Assembly: GCA_050943535.1 (NCBI GenBank)
Contig: JBMNPJ010000003.1
Span: 124,001 to 188,000 of the forward strand
DNA length: 64,000 nt
Source of the DNA: Massiliimalia sp050943535
GTDB taxonomy: Bacteria; Bacillota; Clostridia; Oscillospirales; Ruminococcaceae
Reading direction: 5' to 3'
Shown: positions 1-8,231 of the stretch, piece after piece
How positions within the stretch are numbered: the stretch's first letter is position 1
Layout: each line of letters begins with the position of its first letter
The notes under the pieces: model-generated
What the model was told of the DNA's origin: nothing
Database searches by the model: none
The model's input: only the letters and a program-made list of their open reading frames with translations
Program-made: the position numbers and the translations under genes

Positions 1-182
1 GGGGTACCCCGGAAAATATAGATGTAAGCCTCAAATAAATATTTAATCGGTTTAAACCGGCACTTTACCAGAAAGGTAATCATCATACCCAGGGGAATGG
101 CAAAAATCAGAACCAGAAAAAACAGTTCGATTACAGTAAGAGAGCCTTTTAACATGGCGCTCATCAGCAGTTGAAAAGTCAT
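1..182 (-). CDS. amino-acid ABC transporter permease, N-terminal part (cut by window edge)
   Basis: The reading frame runs leftward from an ATG at 182 and leaves the window after 60 codons. An SD sequence GGAGG lies 8 nt before the ATG. The visible product starts MTFQLLMSAMLKGSLTV, has one long hydrophobic segment (about residues 14-38) and ends in the FRGTP motif, which in polar amino-acid permeases (HisM/GlnP type) precedes LLVQ. The family forms the membrane channel of an importer with a binding protein and an ATPase, presumably encoded beyond the left edge. The substrate cannot be read from this fragment. Confidence 0.8.
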   Translation of the reverse strand, partial: MTFQLLMSAMLKGSLTVIELFFLVLIFAIPLGMMITFLVKCRFKPIKYLFEAYIYIFRGT

Positions 183-337
183 GAACGTATCCTCCAAAAA
201 TCGTATCAGCTCAAAAGCTTTAACGTAATATTTCGTTAAAGTTAATTATATCCGAAAATGAACAGAACTGCAAGAGCCAAATGGAAAAAGATCAGCCAGA
301 AAAACAAAGAGGAAAAAAGGAATTAATTCGTTACATT

Positions 338-367
338 TTGTTCACACCTTTTTCCTGTGTTTATGGT
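338..367 (+). promoter_or_regulatory. possible promoter for the riboswitch-ATPase transcript
   Basis: TTGTTC (338-343) is followed after 18 nt by TATGGT (362-367). The match to the sigma-A consensus is only partial, but the position is right for a transcript that begins just before the riboswitch. Confidence 0.35.
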
Positions 368-389
368 ATCCTATGAAACATAGAAATCG

Positions 390-553
390 TGGTTCTGAAA
401 AGGGAGTAGTCGAAAGTATTTACTTTTTTGCAGCATCAACAACGCGGCGTAAAGTGCCTGGTGTTGCAGCCGGTTTGAATTGGTGACAAGACTTTTCATA
501 TTACTGTATTTTTATGTAAAGTACGGTAATATGAAAAGTCTTTTTGTTTTTTC
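390..553 (+). promoter_or_regulatory. yybP-ykoY manganese riboswitch with overlapping terminator
   Basis: The leader carries hallmarks of the yybP-ykoY family: AAAAGGGAGTAG near 398-409, CATCAACA in the middle, and a 3' GGTTTGAA...GACAAGACTTTTCA block. The closing stem P1 pairs TGAAAAG (396-402) with CTTTTCA (492-498). The same CTTTTCA is the 5' arm of the strong terminator that follows, so P1 and the terminator exclude each other. The known family binds Mn2+ and stabilises P1, which would turn expression ON. The downstream gene is a P-type cation ATPase, a classical yybP-ykoY target. Confidence 0.85.
490..553 (+). terminator. riboswitch-controlled terminator
   Basis: A 19-bp stem (490-508 with 522-540, one G-U pair) is followed by TTTTTGTTTTTT. 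Its 5' arm contains the riboswitch P1 3' strand. Confidence 0.9.
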
Positions 554-665
554 ATCTGGTTTTTCTTCCTAATTTTGCTGAAATGTCAATCAGCATGAGT
601 GGAATCGTGATTTTTGGAGCAGAATAATTTTTGTATGGATGATTTTGAGGAAAGGTGAAGTGTGT

Positions 666-3284
666 ATGAAACCTGTGTACAGCCAGACAAAACAAGAGGT
701 GTTTGAACAGCTGTCCGTTACTGCCGAAGGACTGACTTCAAAAGAAGCAGAAAAACGGCAAAACCAATATGGAAAAAACCAAATCCAGGAAGGAAACAAA
801 AAGAGTGCGTTCCAGGTATTTTTGGAACAGTTTGCGGATTTTCTGGTCATCATTTTGATTATTGCTGCGATTGTGTCCATGTTCTTGGGAGACGTAGAGG
901 GCGCAGTAGTTATTTTGGCCATTATTACCGTCAATGCGATTTTGGGCACCATACAGCATTTGAAAGCAGAACAGTCTTTGGATAGCTTAAAGGCGATGTC
1001 TGCACCTCAGGCAAAGGTGCTGCGTGACGGAGAAACCAAAGTGATTCCTTCTGAAGAAGTGACATTGGGGGACGTAGTTTTGCTGGAAGCAGGAGACTAT
1101 ATCTGTGCTGACGGAAGAATTTTGGAAAACTACAGCCTGAAAGTCAACGAAAGTTCCTTGACCGGGGAATCTTTGAGCATCGAAAAAACCGACCAGGTTC
1201 TGCCAGAAGGAGATGTTCCCTTGGGAGACCGGAAAAACATGGTGTATTCCGGTTCTTTTGTAACCTATGGACGTGCATCCTTTGTAGTAACCGGTATTGG
1301 GATGGATACCGAGTTAGGGCATGTGGCACAGCTTCTCAAAAATACCAAAGAAAAGAAAACACCGCTGCAGGTGAATCTGGATAACTTTGGGAAAAAACTT
1401 TCTATTGCAATTTTGGTGCTCTGCGCAATTTTGTTTGCGGTAAGTATTTACCGGGGCGAACCGATTATGAACGCCTTTTTGTTTGCGGTAGCGCTGGCAG
1501 TTGCAGCGATTCCGGAAGCACTTAGCTCCATTGTTACCATTGTGCTTTCTTTCGGTACTCAGAAAATGGCAAGAGAGAATGCCATTATCCGAAAACTGCA
1601 GGCAGTAGAGGGGTTAGGCAGCGTTTCTATTATCTGTTCTGATAAAACCGGGACCTTAACCCAAAACAAAATGACTGTGAAAAAATATTACGTAGACGGC
1701 AAAGTGGTGGAAGATCCGGATACCAACTGGGAACGCCCTATGGATCACCGACTGCTTTTAATGGGGGTACTTTGCAACGACGCTTCTAACAAAGATGGTC
1801 AGCCGATCGGGGACCCAACAGAAGTGGCAATGGTAGATTTTACCGACCGTCATGGAGCAGAGGATGAATTGGTTCTGCGGGAACAGTATCCGAGACTATC
1901 CGAAGTTCCTTTTGATTCTGACCGAAAACTGATGTCCACCGTGCACTGCATTGACGGAACATACCGGATGATGACCAAAGGTGCCGTGGATGTACTGCTC
2001 AGCCGTGCGGACTGTATCCGTTCTGAAAGCGGAGTTCGTCCGATTACAGAAGAAGATCGGGAACAGATTGCCGCAGTAAACCAGCAGTTCTCTGAAAATG
2101 GTCTGCGGGTGCTGGCATTCTGTGAACGGGAGCTGGAAGAAAATCAGCCGATCACAATAGAAGATGAAACCCATATGACCTTTGTTGGTCTGATTGCTAT
2201 GATGGACCCGCCAAGGGAAGAATCCAAACAGGCAGTTGCAGAATGTATCGGCGCCGGAATCCGTCCGGTGATGATTACCGGTGACCACAAAGTAACAGCG
2301 GCAGCAATTGCCCGTCAGATCGGTATTCTTCAGGACGGCATGAAAGCAGTTGACGGAATGGAAATTGACGCCATGTCTGATGAAGAACTGAAAGACTATG
2401 TGGATCAGGTGGCAGTTTATGCTCGAGTGTCTCCGGAACACAAAATCCGGATTGTAAGAGCATGGCAGCAAAAAGGATTTATTGTATCCATGACCGGGGA
2501 CGGTGTCAACGATGCTCCTGCGCTCAAACAGGCAGATGTAGGGGTAGCTATGGGAATTACCGGTTCTGAAGTTGCCAAAGATGCGGCTTCTATGGTACTG
2601 ACCGACGATAACTTTGCTACTATTGTTAAGGCAATTGAAAACGGACGAAATGTTTATGCCAATATTAAAAAGGCAATTCGTTTCCTGCTGTCAGGGAATA
2701 TGGCGGCGATTTTGGCAGTGCTGTTCTCTTCTCTGCTGGCTTTGCCGGTACCGTTTGCCGCAGTACACCTTTTGTTTATCAACCTTCTGACTGACGGTCT
2801 TCCTGCGATTGCGTTAGGTCTGGAACCTCACACCAGTGAAGTGATGAAGGAAAAACCTCGTGATATTCATGAATCCATTTTGACCAAAGAATTTATTGCG
2901 GAAGTCTTGATTCAGGGCTTGGTGATCTGTGCTGGAGTAATGACCGCTTTCTGGCTGGGCAACCAGGCTGGCGGTGCAGGACTGGCAAGCACCATGGCGT
3001 TTGCTACCCTGTGTTTGGGACGAATTTTGCACAGCTTTACCAGTAAAGCGAGAAAACCGGTATTGTTCCGCAAAATGATGTTTAATAACCGTTACTTAAA
3101 CGGTGCAGTTGTACTGGATGTGGTATTGCTGGCAGCTGCATTGCTGGTACCTCCAATCCAGGGAATTTTCCAGGTAACTCCGATGACTGGTGCGCAGCTG
3201 GGCATTGTGGTTCTGTCCGCAGTAGGTGCCTTTTTGGTAAACCAGCTGATTTGGGGAATCCGGGAATTGATTCGCCGCAAATAA
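666..3284 (+). CDS. P2-type cation-transporting ATPase (probable Mn2+/Ca2+ exporter)
   Basis: This 872-aa ATP-driven membrane pump has the N-terminal cation-ATPase domain, actuator loop TGES (166-169), phosphorylation site DKTGTLT (D326) and hinge TGDGVNDAP (610-618), with about ten membrane segments, all in SERCA/PacL order. The M4 ion-site motif reads PEALS (283-287) instead of the PEGLP usual in Ca2+ pumps. Together with the upstream Mn2+ riboswitch this points to manganese export or detoxification, although Ca2+ remains possible. I chose ATG 666, which follows AGGAAAGGTG, over an in-frame ATG at 639. A strong terminator follows, so the gene is monocistronic. Confidence 0.93.
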   Translation: MKPVYSQTKQEVFEQLSVTAEGLTSKEAEKRQNQYGKNQIQEGNKKSAFQVFLEQFADFLVIILIIAAIVSMFLGDVEGAVVILAIITVNAILGTIQHLKAEQSLDSLKAMSAPQAKVLRDGETKVIPSEEVTLGDVVLLEAGDYICADGRILENYSLKVNESSLTGESLSIEKTDQVLPEGDVPLGDRKNMVYSGSFVTYGRASFVVTGIGMDTELGHVAQLLKNTKEKKTPLQVNLDNFGKKLSIAILVLCAILFAVSIYRGEPIMNAFLFAVALAVAAIPEALSSIVTIVLSFGTQKMARENAIIRKLQAVEGLGSVSIICSDKTGTLTQNKMTVKKYYVDGKVVEDPDTNWERPMDHRLLLMGVLCNDASNKDGQPIGDPTEVAMVDFTDRHGAEDELVLREQYPRLSEVPFDSDRKLMSTVHCIDGTYRMMTKGAVDVLLSRADCIRSESGVRPITEEDREQIAAVNQQFSENGLRVLAFCERELEENQPITIEDETHMTFVGLIAMMDPPREESKQAVAECIGAGIRPVMITGDHKVTAAAIARQIGILQDGMKAVDGMEIDAMSDEELKDYVDQVAVYARVSPEHKIRIVRAWQQKGFIVSMTGDGVNDAPALKQADVGVAMGITGSEVAKDAASMVLTDDNFATIVKAIENGRNVYANIKKAIRFLLSGNMAAILAVLFSSLLALPVPFAAVHLLFINLLTDGLPAIALGLEPHTSEVMKEKPRDIHESILTKEFIAEVLIQGLVICAGVMTAFWLGNQAGGAGLASTMAFATLCLGRILHSFTSKARKPVLFRKMMFNNRYLNGAVVLDVVLLAAALLVPPIQGIFQVTPMTGAQLGIVVLSAVGAFLVNQLIWGIRELIRRK

Positions 3285-3304
3285 GTGAGAGATTTTCTTG
3301 TAAT

Positions 3305-3347
3305 AAAAAATGAAGCCACCGGGCATTGCCCGGTGGCTTCATTTTTT
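3305..3347. terminator. bidirectional intrinsic terminator
   Basis: A perfect 20-bp stem (3305-3324 / 3328-3347) with a 3-nt loop has A/T runs at both ends. It serves the ATPase gene and can also stop transcripts from the opposite side. Confidence 0.92.
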
Positions 3348-3434
3348 GTCAGTAAAACAAAAATCATGATTTTTACCACCTAACCAATAGAGTATGAGCG
3401 CAGCTTCTTCGGATCCAGGGGTGTGACCCCCTGG
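3348..3434 (+). repeat. dispersed ~87-bp intergenic repeat, copy A
   Basis: By eye this aligns without gaps to the reverse complement of 44875-44962, with 65 of 87 positions identical. Both copies contain TTTTTACCAC, GCGCAGC and end in a small hairpin, CAGGGGTGTGA followed by CCCCTGG. Both sit just beyond gene ends, close to terminators. Function unknown. Confidence 0.7.
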
Positions 3435-3516
3435 CGAGCGTGGCGTCTTTGCTCCACCACAGATGGTAGCTTGTGTCATATTGTTCAGATAACAATGGAA
3501 ATGACTCACACGCTGC

Positions 3517-4023
3517 TTATGATTTTGCGTATACTTTTACAATTTCTGCAAAATAACAGTCGTGGTAATCTTTTTCCGGATACCATTTTTCAATGGCCGG
3601 TACATCGATCATTTCTTCCGGAGAAATGGTGTAACGGTACATTTTTTTGCATACCAATACCAGTTTTGCCTCTTCAAACCCGGTGGTTCCATCTAAGGCA
3701 ACAGGGGTAAGGCCGCATTCTTTGGCTTTGTTTACGTCCCGTCCGGAATGAGCACCGCAGTATTTTAAGGCGTCACGGTAGGTTTCTTCGAAAAAGCTCA
3801 GGGTGAAGAATTCATTGTTTTCAATGAATTCATGGGTATAGCGCTGGGGACGGATAAAAGAGTTTACTACTGGTTTTCCCCAGAAAATTCCCATGGTTCC
3901 CCAGCTGGCTGTCATGGTGTTGTAGTGGTCAGGGGTTCCGGCAGTAACCAGATACCATCCTTTTCCGATTTCGTCAAAAGGGTTAAAAGATAAATCACTC
4001 AGTTGGATTTCATGCAGTTTCAT
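3517..4023 (-). CDS. flavin reductase-like FMN-binding protein
   Basis: The 168-aa product resembles the flavin reductase-like domain family (FMN-binding split barrel, flavoredoxin/RutF type): an N-terminal GWYLVTAG strand, then NTMTASWGTMG and KPVVNSFIRPQRYTHEF, the region that in this family holds FMN. Such proteins carry out NAD(P)H:FMN or flavodoxin-like electron transfer in the cytoplasm; the partner here is unknown. The start follows AAGGAGGAGC. It is a single gene, converging with the cation ATPase across repeat copy A. Confidence 0.85.
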   Translation of the reverse strand: MKLHEIQLSDLSFNPFDEIGKGWYLVTAGTPDHYNTMTASWGTMGIFWGKPVVNSFIRPQRYTHEFIENNEFFTLSFFEETYRDALKYCGAHSGRDVNKAKECGLTPVALDGTTGFEEAKLVLVCKKMYRYTISPEEMIDVPAIEKWYPEKDYHDCYFAEIVKVYAKS

Positions 4024-4271
4024 GGAAAGCTCCTCCTTATGGTTTTAGTTTATTCTATTATATCAGTATTTATGATGATTGTCATCTGCAAAGCCTCAAA
4101 TATTCTGCATAATTATTTGCGATTATACAGCGCTTGGCAATGGTGTTTTTATGTCTGAAAGAGGGAAAATGCCAATGAATCTTAGGGTATCACCTGCGTT
4201 TTCACATAGAATATAGATATAATTAACAAAAAGAAAAGTGAGTGTATAGAAAAAATATCACAAAAGATGAA

Positions 4272-4289
4272 AATGAATAAATATGCAAA
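4272..4289 (+). promoter_or_regulatory. ARG box (ArgR/AhrC operator) upstream of argG
   Basis: AATGAATAAATATGCAAA matches the Firmicute ArgR/AhrC operator pattern (TGnATwwwwATnCA) almost perfectly. It lies just upstream of the -35 box, where a hexameric ArgR with arginine would repress. A weaker half-match occurs near 4103-4120. Confidence 0.8.
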
Positions 4290-4295
4290 AAACTC

Positions 4296-4323
4296 TTGAT
4301 TTATACAAATAAAGGTGTATAAT
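4296..4323 (+). promoter_or_regulatory. arg operon promoter
   Basis: TTGATT (4296-4301), a 16-nt spacer and TATAAT (4318-4323). The start would fall near 4330, giving a leader of about 70 nt before argG. Confidence 0.85.
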
Positions 4324-4398
4324 ATACATTGTAGCAACAAGAAACCAAGTCAAAAAAGACAAACGTTTTTTAGAATAAAATTTTTGGAGGAACTTATT

Positions 4399-5625
4399 AT
4401 GGCACAGAAGTACAATAAAGTCGTATTAGCTTATTCCGGAGGTTTGGATACTTCCATTATCATTCCGTGGCTGAAAGAAAACTATGGCTGCGAAGTAATC
4501 TGCGTTGCAGGTAACGTAGGACAGGATGCAGAACTGGATGGACTGGAAGAACGTGCTCTGAAAACCGGTGCTTCCAAGTTGTACATCGAAGATATTCAGG
4601 AAGAATTCATCAATGATTTCGTATTCCCAACTGTAAAAGCTGGCGCAAAATATGAAAACTATCTGCTGGGTACTTCTTTTGCAAGACCTCCAATCGCAAA
4701 ACGGATTGTAGAAATTGCGAAAAAAGAAGGCGCTGATGCAATTTGCCATGGCTGTACTGGGAAAGGAAATGACCAGGTTCGTTTTGAACTGACCATCAAA
4801 GCATTTGCTCCTGATATGCCAATCATCGCTCCATGGCGGATCTGGGATATTAAATCTCGTGAACAGGAAATTGAATATGCAGAAGCACATCAGGTTCCGA
4901 TTAAAATCACTCGTGAAACCAACTATTCTAAAGATATGAACATGTGGCATCTGTCCCATGAAGGTTTGGATCTGGAAGATCCTGCAAACGAACCACAGTA
5001 CAATAAACCAGGTTTCCTGGAAATGGGCGTTTCTCCAGAAATGGCTCCAGATCAGCCAACCTACATTACCCTGAGCTTTGAAAAAGGAATTCCGGTTGCA
5101 CTCAACGGCGAAAAAATGGACGGCGTTTCTCTGGTAAAAGCACTGAACAAATTGGGCGGCGAAAACGGCATTGGTCTGTTGGATATTGTAGAAAACCGTC
5201 TGGTTGGTATGAAATCCCGTGGTGTATATGAAACTCCTGGCGGAACCATTCTGTATCATGCACATGAAGTACTGGAAACCATCTGCCTGGACAAAATGAC
5301 TCAGCACTACAAACAGAAATTGGCTTTGGAATTTGCAGATCTGGTTTACAACGGTCAGTGGTACACTCCTCTGCGGGAAGCAATGTCTGCATTTGTAGAT
5401 AAAACTCAGGAAACCGTAACCGGTGAAGTAAAACTGAAACTGTACAAAGGCAACATCATCAATGCTGGTGTAACTTCTCCATACACTCTGTACAGTGAAG
5501 AAGTAGCTACTTTTGATGAAGACAATGTTTACAATCAGGCAGATTCCGCTGGATTTATTAACCTGTTCGGCCTGCCGATTCAGGTAAAAGCAAAACTGGA
5601 CGCAAAACGGAATCAGAATCAGTAA
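4399..5625 (+). CDS. argG: argininosuccinate synthase
   Basis: This 408-aa cytoplasmic enzyme joins citrulline and aspartate with ATP, the step before argH. It has the ATP-pyrophosphatase loop AYSGGLDTS (residues 11-19) and the GCTGKGNDQVRFE segment typical of ArgG. I start at ATG 4399 after TTTGGAGGAAC. The frame is open further upstream but that stretch overlaps the promoter. It is the first gene of the arginine cluster, under an ARG box, and a stem-loop with a T-run separates it from argH. Confidence 0.97.
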   Translation: MAQKYNKVVLAYSGGLDTSIIIPWLKENYGCEVICVAGNVGQDAELDGLEERALKTGASKLYIEDIQEEFINDFVFPTVKAGAKYENYLLGTSFARPPIAKRIVEIAKKEGADAICHGCTGKGNDQVRFELTIKAFAPDMPIIAPWRIWDIKSREQEIEYAEAHQVPIKITRETNYSKDMNMWHLSHEGLDLEDPANEPQYNKPGFLEMGVSPEMAPDQPTYITLSFEKGIPVALNGEKMDGVSLVKALNKLGGENGIGLLDIVENRLVGMKSRGVYETPGGTILYHAHEVLETICLDKMTQHYKQKLALEFADLVYNGQWYTPLREAMSAFVDKTQETVTGEVKLKLYKGNIINAGVTSPYTLYSEEVATFDEDNVYNQADSAGFINLFGLPIQVKAKLDAKRNQNQ

Positions 5626-5656
5626 TAGAAATGCAGGGGAACAGCCTTGCGCTTTG

Positions 5657-5695
5657 CAGGGAACAGTGTTTGCACTGTTCCCTGTCTGTTTTTGG
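5657..5695 (+). terminator. intercistronic hairpin between argG and argH
   Basis: A 12-bp perfect stem (CAGGGAACAGTG / CACTGTTCCCTG) with a 4-nt loop is followed by TCTGTTTTTGG. It probably reduces read-through from argG into the rest of the cluster or processes the message. Confidence 0.75.
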
Positions 5696-5729
5696 CAATG
5701 TGAATAAGAACTACAAGGAGGAACACCTT

Positions 5730-7112
5730 ATGGCAAAAATGTGGGCCGGACGGTTTAAAAAAGAAGTAGATGAAAAGGTAAACGATTTTAACAGTTCCAT
5801 TTCTTTTGACCATGTCATGTACGAACAGGACATTCAAGGCAGCATCGCTCATGCGACCATGTTGGGAAAACAGGGAATTATTCCGCTGGAAGAATCCCAG
5901 CTGATTATAGAAGGGTTAAAAGGAATTTTGGCAGATCTTCAGTCCGGAGCACTTTCCTTTGATCCCAATGCAGAAGATATCCATATGTTTATTGAAGCAG
6001 AGCTGACCGAAAGATTGGGTGCCGCTGGAAAACGGCTGCATACCGCCAGAAGCCGGAACGACCAGGTGGCACTGGATGTGCGGATGTATTTGAAGGAACA
6101 GACCAAGATTGTGATGGGGATGACAAAAGAACTGGCTGAAACCATCTGTGATCTGGCTGAACAGCATACCGAAACGGTAATGCCGGGATACACCCATTTA
6201 CAGCGTGCTCAGCCGATTACCTTTGCTCATCACCTGATGGCATATACCCAGATGCTGATTCGGGATATTGACCGTTTGCAGGACGCTTATAAACGGATGA
6301 ACATCATGCCTTTGGGAAGCGGTGCTTTGGCTTCTACAACCTATCCCATTGACCGGGTGCTGGTATCTGATCTTCTGGGATTCACAGCTCCTACCCAGAA
6401 CAGTCTGGACGGGGTTTCTGACCGGGATTTCTGTATTGAACTGGCGGCGGATCTTGCTACTTTGATGATGCACCTGTCCCGTTTTTCTGAAGAAATTATT
6501 CTGTGGTGTTCCTGGGAGTTTAAATTTATTGAACTGGATGATGCTTATGCTACTGGTTCCAGCATTATGCCTCAGAAAAAAAATCCGGATATTGCGGAAC
6601 TGGTTCGTGGAAAAGCTGGCAGAACCATTGGCAATCTGACTACTTTGCTCACCATGATGAAAGGGCTTCCTCTGGCATACAACAAAGATATGCAGGAAGA
6701 CAAAGAAGCCATTTTTGATTCTGTGGAAACAGCGAAACTGTGTATCGGCACCTTTATTCCTATGTTAAAGACCATGAGAGTCCTGAAAGACAACATGCGT
6801 CATGCTGCGGCAAAAGGATTTATCAATGCCACTGACTGTGCCGATTACCTGGTGAAAAAAGGTTTGCCATTCCGGGATGCTTATAAAGTGACTGGCGGAT
6901 TGGTAGCATATTGTATTGATCACAACAAGACTCTGGAAACATTGTCTTTGGAAGAATATCAGCAGGCACATGAGCTGTTTGCAAAAGATGTATTTGAGGC
7001 AATCAGCTTGGATACCTGTGTAAAAGGAAGAAATGTACTGGGAGGACCGGCTCCACAGATGGTAAAACAACAGATTGAAACTGCACGGAAAACTTTAGAA
7101 CAGTTTGCGTGA
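5730..7112 (+). CDS. argH: argininosuccinate lyase
   Basis: The 460-aa product belongs to the fumarase/aspartase superfamily and cleaves argininosuccinate to arginine and fumarate. The superfamily signature GSSIMPQKKNP is at about residues 276-286, and the N-terminal MWAGRF is typical of ArgH. ATG 5730 follows AAGGAGGAACACC; the frame is open upstream but overlaps the argG-argH hairpin. It lies in the arg cluster, 23 nt before argC. Confidence 0.97.
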   Translation: MAKMWAGRFKKEVDEKVNDFNSSISFDHVMYEQDIQGSIAHATMLGKQGIIPLEESQLIIEGLKGILADLQSGALSFDPNAEDIHMFIEAELTERLGAAGKRLHTARSRNDQVALDVRMYLKEQTKIVMGMTKELAETICDLAEQHTETVMPGYTHLQRAQPITFAHHLMAYTQMLIRDIDRLQDAYKRMNIMPLGSGALASTTYPIDRVLVSDLLGFTAPTQNSLDGVSDRDFCIELAADLATLMMHLSRFSEEIILWCSWEFKFIELDDAYATGSSIMPQKKNPDIAELVRGKAGRTIGNLTTLLTMMKGLPLAYNKDMQEDKEAIFDSVETAKLCIGTFIPMLKTMRVLKDNMRHAAAKGFINATDCADYLVKKGLPFRDAYKVTGGLVAYCIDHNKTLETLSLEEYQQAHELFAKDVFEAISLDTCVKGRNVLGGPAPQMVKQQIETARKTLEQFA

Positions 7113-7135
7113 CAGTCCGGTAAGGAGGAAGGTTT

Positions 7136-8179
7136 ATGAATCCCATTAAAGTAGGAATTATTGGTGCTACCGGTTATGCAGGGGTAGAGCTGATTCGTCT
7201 GTTGCTGACGCATCCTCAGGCAGAACTGGCAGCAATCAGTTCTGTGAGTTTTGAAGGAAAACCAATCAGTGAAGTTTATCCCAATTTAGCACATATCTGC
7301 GATGATGTTTTGACAGATGAAGATCATGTCATTGAAAAAAGTGATGTGATCTTTGCTTCTCTGCCTCACGGCCTTTGTGAAGCACTGGGCAAAAAAGTGG
7401 TAGCGCAGGGCAAAAAGATGATTGACTTGGGAGCGGATTTCCGCCTGGATCAGGAAGAAGATTATCATCAGTGGTATGGACTCAGTTATAAAGAAAAAGA
7501 ACTGCATCAAAAATCCTGCTATTGTATTCCAGAACTGCATCGGGAACGGATTACTCCGGATATTTCCATTATCGGGAATCCAGGCTGTTATCCCACCAGC
7601 ATTGCGCTGGGGTTAGCGCCTATTGTTACCAGCGGCCTGGCAGATGTGAACAGCATTATTATCGACTCTAAATCCGGTGTTACCGGAGCGGGCAGAGGAC
7701 TTTCTCAGACCAGTCATTATCCTGACTGCAACGAGGCATTTTCTCCTTATAAAGTTGCCTGCCACCGGCATACTCCAGAAATTGAGCAGACAGTTTCCCA
7801 GCTTGCCAACACACCAGTTAAGGTAACCTTTGTTCCTCATTTGCTTCCGCTGAACCGTGGGATTGTATCCACCATTTATGTCAATCTCAAAGGACAAATG
7901 CAGGAAAACGCTGTATGGTATCTGTATGAAAACTTCTATAAAAACGAAAAATTTGTACGGATCCTGCCAAAAGGAACAGCTGCCAATTTAAAGAATGTAA
8001 AATTTTCTAATTATTGTGATATTTCTCTGCATCCAGATGAACGTACTGGACGGCTTATCATTGTATCCACCATTGACAATATGGTAAAGGGTGCAGCTGG
8101 GCAGGCAATCCAGAACATGAATCTTTTGTTTGGACTGAAAGAAGACACAGGACTGAATATGATTCCTCCGGCGTTTTAA
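7136..8179 (+). CDS. argC: N-acetyl-gamma-glutamyl-phosphate reductase
   Basis: The 347-aa enzyme reduces N-acetylglutamyl phosphate to the semialdehyde with NADPH. It has an N-terminal nucleotide-binding GATGYAG and the catalytic GNPGCYPTS with C151. The length is normal for the family. It starts after AAGGAGGAAGG and is the first of the acetylated-intermediate genes (argC-J-B-D) that run in pathway order here. Confidence 0.97.
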   Translation: MNPIKVGIIGATGYAGVELIRLLLTHPQAELAAISSVSFEGKPISEVYPNLAHICDDVLTDEDHVIEKSDVIFASLPHGLCEALGKKVVAQGKKMIDLGADFRLDQEEDYHQWYGLSYKEKELHQKSCYCIPELHRERITPDISIIGNPGCYPTSIALGLAPIVTSGLADVNSIIIDSKSGVTGAGRGLSQTSHYPDCNEAFSPYKVACHRHTPEIEQTVSQLANTPVKVTFVPHLLPLNRGIVSTIYVNLKGQMQENAVWYLYENFYKNEKFVRILPKGTAANLKNVKFSNYCDISLHPDERTGRLIIVSTIDNMVKGAAGQAIQNMNLLFGLKEDTGLNMIPPAF

Positions 8180-8231
8180 AAGAAGCGAAACAGGAATTTC
8201 AGGGCTTTTACATAGAGGAAGGAAGAACAGT

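Noticed and set aside
1896..2471. 191-codon minus-strand frame inside the cation ATPase gene
   Set aside because: It is antisense to conserved ATPase motifs, and shows no SD or recognisable domain.
4315..4398. Upstream extension of argG to the ATG at 4315
   Set aside because: This ATG lies inside the -10 region of the promoter, so it could not be in the message; ATG 4399 has a good SD.
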